Part shown: piece after piece, positions 61,024-64,000 of the stretch
How the letters are laid out: each line of letters starts with the position of its first letter
Numbering within the stretch: position 1 is the first letter of the stretch
DNA from: Streptomyces sp. NBC_01431
Lineage (GTDB): Bacteria; Actinomycetota; Actinomycetes; Streptomycetales; Streptomycetaceae
NCBI RefSeq assembly: GCF_036231355.1
Contig: NZ_CP109496.1
Coordinates: 1,798,001 to 1,862,000 of the forward strand
Reading direction: 5' to 3'
DNA: 64,000 nt
Program-made: the position numbers and the translations under genes
Notes under the pieces: model-generated
What the model was told of the DNA's origin: nothing
What the model saw: the letters and a program-made list of their open reading frames with translations, nothing else
Database searches by the model: none

Positions 61024-61728
61024 TCAGCTCGCGACCGCCCGCGCCTGGCTCAGATGACCGTCGGCCATGGTCACCACGGCGTCCATCCGCTCCAGGTGGG
61101 CGCGGTCGTGGGTGACCAGGACGGTGGCCGTGCCGCGTTCGCGGGTGAGCGTGACGAGCAGGTCGAGTACCGCGGCACCCCGATCGTGGTCGAGGGCGCT
61201 TGTGGGCTCGTCGACCAGGAGCACGGCGGGGTCGTTCATGAGGGCGCGGGCGATGTTGACGCGCTGGCGCTGACCGCCGGAGAGCTGGTGCGGGCGGCGG
61301 TGGGCCTCGGCGGTGAGGCCGACGGCGGCGAGGAGTTCCAGGGCGCGCCCCCGTGCCTCGCGCGGCCTGCGGCCCGCGAGGTGGGCCATCACCTGGAGCT
61401 GTTCGGCGGCCGTGAGCGAGGGCAGCAGGTTCGGCTGCTGGAAGACGATGCCGATGGTGTCGCGGCGCAGCGCCGCCTTCTCGGCCGGGCCGAGCGCGCC
61501 GGTTTCGGTGCCGGCCACGACGACGCGTCCGCGGTCCGGGGTGACCAGCGTCGCGGCGACCGCGAGCAGGCTGGACTTGCCGGATCCCGAGGGGCCGACG
61601 CAGGCCGTCACGGTGCCCGCCTCGACGGAAACCGACACACAGTCGAGCGCGGTGAGGCGGTCTTCGCCGTCGGGATAGGTCAGGGTGATGCCGTCGAGCA
61701 GGAGGGGCGGGGTCGAAGCGGGGTTCAT
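61024..61728 (-). CDS. ABC transporter ATP-binding protein (MacB/LolD type)
   Basis: A 234-residue ATPase with Walker A GPSGSGKSS, Q-loop IVFQQPNLLP, signature LSGGQRQR, Walker B LLVDEPTSALD and H-loop VTHDRAHLE. It pairs with the FtsX-like permease encoded immediately upstream, with which its start overlaps by 4 bp. Such pairs export lipoproteins, peptides or drugs, or act as mechanotransmitters. Confidence 0.93.
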   Translation of the reverse strand: MNPASTPPLLLDGITLTYPDGEDRLTALDCVSVSVEAGTVTACVGPSGSGKSSLLAVAATLVTPDRGRVVVAGTETGALGPAEKAALRRDTIGIVFQQPNLLPSLTAAEQLQVMAHLAGRRPREARGRALELLAAVGLTAEAHRRPHQLSGGQRQRVNIARALMNDPAVLLVDEPTSALDHDRGAAVLDLLVTLTRERGTATVLVTHDRAHLERMDAVVTMADGHLSQARAVAS

Positions 61729-62786
61729 CGGGCACTCCCGAGCGCGGTCAGCGGGTCGACGGCGGTGATGCGCCGGATGGACAGGGCGGCGCCGATCACG
61801 CCGAGGACGATCAGGACGGCGGCCGGCGTGAGCGTGGTGGCGAGGTCGAGGACGAAGGGCACCGCGTCGCCGACCAGGCCCCCGGCGAGCGAGGCGAGCC
61901 CGGTGCCGACGAGCGTTCCCGCGACGAGCATCAGCACGGCCTGCCCGAGCGCGTCCTTCAAGAGGTACGGCGTCGAGGCGCCGAGCGCCTTCAGTACGGC
62001 GATGTCTCCGCTGCGCTGGATCGTCCACACGGTGAAGAACGCGCCGACGACGAGCGCCGAGATGACGAAGAGGAAACCGCGCATCAACTGAAGCGAGCCG
62101 TTCTCGGCCTGGTAGGACGGCAGCGCGGAGAGCGCGCCGGAGAGCGTCAGGCTCGTCGTGCCGAATTCCTTGTCGAGGGCGGCGAGGTCGGCGCCGGCAC
62201 CGAGGGTGAGCGCGACGACCGTCGCGGGGGCGTCCTCCGCCAGCGCCGTCCATACGACAGGGGTGTGGCTGTAGGAGTCCTCGCCCGTCACCGCCGCCAC
62301 GGTCAGCGCCCGGCCGCCCAGCGTCACGGTGTCGCCCGCCTTCGCGGCCAGGGCCTCGGCCGCGCCCTCGGAGAGGACGACGGATCCGGGGCGCACCGCC
62401 GAGGACGCGGGGGTCGAGCCGGGCGCGAGGTTTGATCCCGGTGTGACGGCGAAGGACGAGACGGCCGCCGTGCGGTCGCCCGCCTTCGCGTTCAGGGTGG
62501 AGATGGCGAGCGGCTGGGCGTCGCGCACCCCGGGAGCCTGCCGCCACTTGTGCCAAGTACCGCTTGGCACAACGGAGTTGGTGAAGGACGCCGACTGTCC
62601 GGACGGTGGGGCGGCGAACGCGAGCCGGTCGGCGGGCAGCGCGCTGACGGCCGAGGTGTTGTCCCTTGCCAGCCCGGCGGTGAGCCCGGAAAGCAGCCCC
62701 ACCAGCAGGGTGATGAGCACCACGACCGTACCCATCAGCGCGAACCGGCCCTTGGCGAACCGGAGGTCTCTCCATGCGACGAACAT
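61725..62786 (-). CDS. ABC transporter permease (FtsX/MacB type)
   Basis: A 353-residue protein with one N-terminal helix (LMGTVVVLITLLVGLLSGLT), a ~200-residue outside domain and three C-terminal helices (FLFVISALVVGAFFTVWTI, AVLMLVAGTLVGTGLASLAG, AAVLIVLGVIGAALSI). This FtsX/MacB topology is used for export or energy transfer across the membrane. ATG 62786 is chosen for domain fit. It is divergent from a histidine kinase gene, a usual arrangement for sensor-controlled exporters. Confidence 0.9.
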   Translation of the reverse strand: MFVAWRDLRFAKGRFALMGTVVVLITLLVGLLSGLTAGLARDNTSAVSALPADRLAFAAPPSGQSASFTNSVVPSGTWHKWRQAPGVRDAQPLAISTLNAKAGDRTAAVSSFAVTPGSNLAPGSTPASSAVRPGSVVLSEGAAEALAAKAGDTVTLGGRALTVAAVTGEDSYSHTPVVWTALAEDAPATVVALTLGAGADLAALDKEFGTTSLTLSGALSALPSYQAENGSLQLMRGFLFVISALVVGAFFTVWTIQRSGDIAVLKALGASTPYLLKDALGQAVLMLVAGTLVGTGLASLAGGLVGDAVPFVLDLATTLTPAAVLIVLGVIGAALSIRRITAVDPLTALGSAR

Positions 62787-62920
62787 GGGGCCAAGCCTTC
62801 CGGCCGGAGCCCGCCGCCACATCGCGCGGCGGGATGCACGGGCGGTATCGAAGGATGCATCCGCACATCAAACTTTCGGTTGACCGGGACCGCCCGCCTC
62901 CCCCGTACGCTGGAAGGCCT

Positions 62921-64000
62921 ATGGATTCCGCACGCCCCCACACCCCCGTCGCCGCTCTGCTGCGCCTGTGTCTGCACGCGCTGCTCGGCGGGCTGCTCGC
63001 GCTCGCCGCGGTGCGGGCCCTGAGCGAGGGGACACAGCACGCGACGGCCGTCGTGGTGGCGGTGGCCGTGATGGCGGCGGTGTACGCGGCGGGCGTGGCC
63101 GTCCCCGCGGTGCGGCCGCAGACCGCGGCGGCCGCCGTATGGCTCGCGGCGCTCGGCGCCTGTTGGCTCGCGCTGCTCGCCTTCTCCCCCGACGCGCTGT
63201 GGGCGGCCTTCCCGCTCTACTTCCTGCTGCTGCACCTGCTGGCGATGCGCTGGGCACTGCCGGCCGTCCTGGCCACGGCGGGCGCGGCCATCGCGAGTTT
63301 CCTGCTGCACGGACAGCAGGTCACGCCGGGCACGTTCATAGGGCCGCTGCTCGGCGCGGCGGTCGCCGTCGCGACGGTGCTGGGCTACGACGCGCTGTAC
63401 CGGGAGAGCGAGCGGCGCCGCGAACTGATCGACGAGCTGGTCGCGACACGGGCCGAACTCGCGGACGCCGAGCGCGCGGCGGGCACCCTCGCCGAGCGCG
63501 AGCGGCTCGCCCGCGAGATCCACGACACGCTCGCCCAGGGCCTCTCCTCGATTCAGCTGCTGCTGCGCGCCGCGGAGCGCGCGCTGCCCGCCGACGACCC
63601 GGCTCGCGAACACGTCGAGCAGGCTCGCCGCGCCGCCCAGGACAACCTGGCCGAGGCCCGCCGGTTCGTCCGGGCCCTGACGCCCCCGGATCTGGAACAC
63701 GGCTCGCTGTCGGGCGCGCTTGAGCGGCTGTGCGCGGCGACGCCGGGCCCCGCCGTGCAGTTCGGCGTGAGCGGCACGCCGGTAGAGCTGCCGACGCCGT
63801 ACGAGGTGGCCCTGCTGCGCATCGCGCAGTCGGCGCTCGCCAACACCGTGCAGCACGCGGCCGCCGGGCGCGCGGAGATCACCCTCAGCTTCATGGACAC
63901 CTCGGTGGCCCTGGATGTCGTGGACGACGGGCGCGGATTCGACCCGGCCGAGCGGCGACCGAAGGACACCAGTGGCTTCGGTCTTCCCGCGATGCGCTCG
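62921..64000 (+). CDS. Sensor histidine kinase, C-terminus beyond the window
   Basis: An open frame of 360 codons continuing past the right edge. It has about five to six N-terminal helices (residues ~10-155), a coiled-coil, and the HisKA_3 box LAREIHDTLAQGLSSIQLLL with His201. The ATPase domain follows with LLRIAQSALANTVQHA (N box), DVVDDGRGFDP (D box) and GFGLPAMRS at the edge. It belongs to the NarX/DesK group and is divergent from the FtsX/MacB exporter, so it may control it. A response regulator would be expected just outside the window. Confidence 0.92.
   Translation, partial: MDSARPHTPVAALLRLCLHALLGGLLALAAVRALSEGTQHATAVVVAVAVMAAVYAAGVAVPAVRPQTAAAAVWLAALGACWLALLAFSPDALWAAFPLYFLLLHLLAMRWALPAVLATAGAAIASFLLHGQQVTPGTFIGPLLGAAVAVATVLGYDALYRESERRRELIDELVATRAELADAERAAGTLAERERLAREIHDTLAQGLSSIQLLLRAAERALPADDPAREHVEQARRAAQDNLAEARRFVRALTPPDLEHGSLSGALERLCAATPGPAVQFGVSGTPVELPTPYEVALLRIAQSALANTVQHAAAGRAEITLSFMDTSVALDVVDDGRGFDPAERRPKDTSGFGLPAMRS

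Noticed and set aside
1..64000. tRNA, rRNA or riboswitch
   Set aside because: No cloverleaf, rRNA segment or recognisable aptamer was seen. A covariance-model scan would be needed to be sure.

Overview
The window is 64 kb of very GC-rich DNA with the gene density, GTG starts, ATGA/GTGA stop-start overlaps and family content (ROK kinases, XRE regulators with TPR-like tails, YcnI/CopZ copper genes, DUF6243, IclR-controlled allantoin genes, NarL-type two-component systems) of a Streptomyces or close relative. No rRNA, tRNA or CRISPR array was recognised. Starts were chosen by family length, ribosome binding sites and overlap with the neighbouring gene.

Layout. 1-2.4 kb: the end of a CaiB-type CoA-transferase and an acyl-CoA ligase. 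2.4-4.9 kb: a cluster A-I metal ABC transporter (ATPase, permease, lipoprotein) with an 89-bp tandem repeat inside it. 5.0-5.7 kb: an exported DJ-1/PfpI protein. 5.8-10.7 kb: a copper locus (CopZ, His/Met-rich membrane protein, YcnI, Met-rich membrane peptide, CopA-type ATPase, PCuAC-like chaperone). 11.0-12.0 kb: a frameshifted IS701-family transposase remnant abutting a frameshifted Mrr-like restriction endonuclease remnant. 12.9-18.5 kb: a compact overlapping operon of an XRE regulator, a TIR protein, a P-loop NTPase, a two-helix membrane protein and a small protein. Glycine/asparagine-rich motifs shared between the TIR protein, the NTPase and the small protein look like bacterial amyloid signalling sequences, so this is the best candidate for an undescribed immune or conflict system.

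19.1-32.7 kb: a complete non-phosphorylating deoxysugar (probably L-fucose) pathway: mutarotase, aldo-keto dehydrogenase, lactonase, fuconate dehydratase, SDR and FAH-type diketo-acid hydrolase. It runs in one operon into LutABC, which would oxidise the lactate the pathway is expected to release. A divergent sugar ABC transporter and FCD-type GntR regulator complete the module, and palindromic CATC(C/G)GATG sites lie between the two arms. 33.5-39 kb: an NCS1-like permease with an appended cysteine-rich tail, small secreted proteins, MarR, and a TetR/NmrA-type oxidoreductase pair. 39.2-47.1 kb: a second sugar module (ROK kinase, ABC ATPase, permease, two tandem lipoproteins, GntR/UTRA regulator and divergent Gfo/Idh dehydrogenase) with a TTGTC-AG-GACAA operator candidate. 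47.4-55.4 kb: a Streptomyces-style unknown protein, a P450, a NarL-type two-component pair, a DMT transporter carrying an in-frame repeat element, a RibD-like reductase, an AIM24 protein and an SDR. 55.6-59.1 kb: allantoicase, allantoinase and a divergent IclR regulator with palindromes between. 59.2-64 kb: a secreted phosphodiesterase, a MacB-like ABC exporter and the start of a histidine kinase cut by the window edge.
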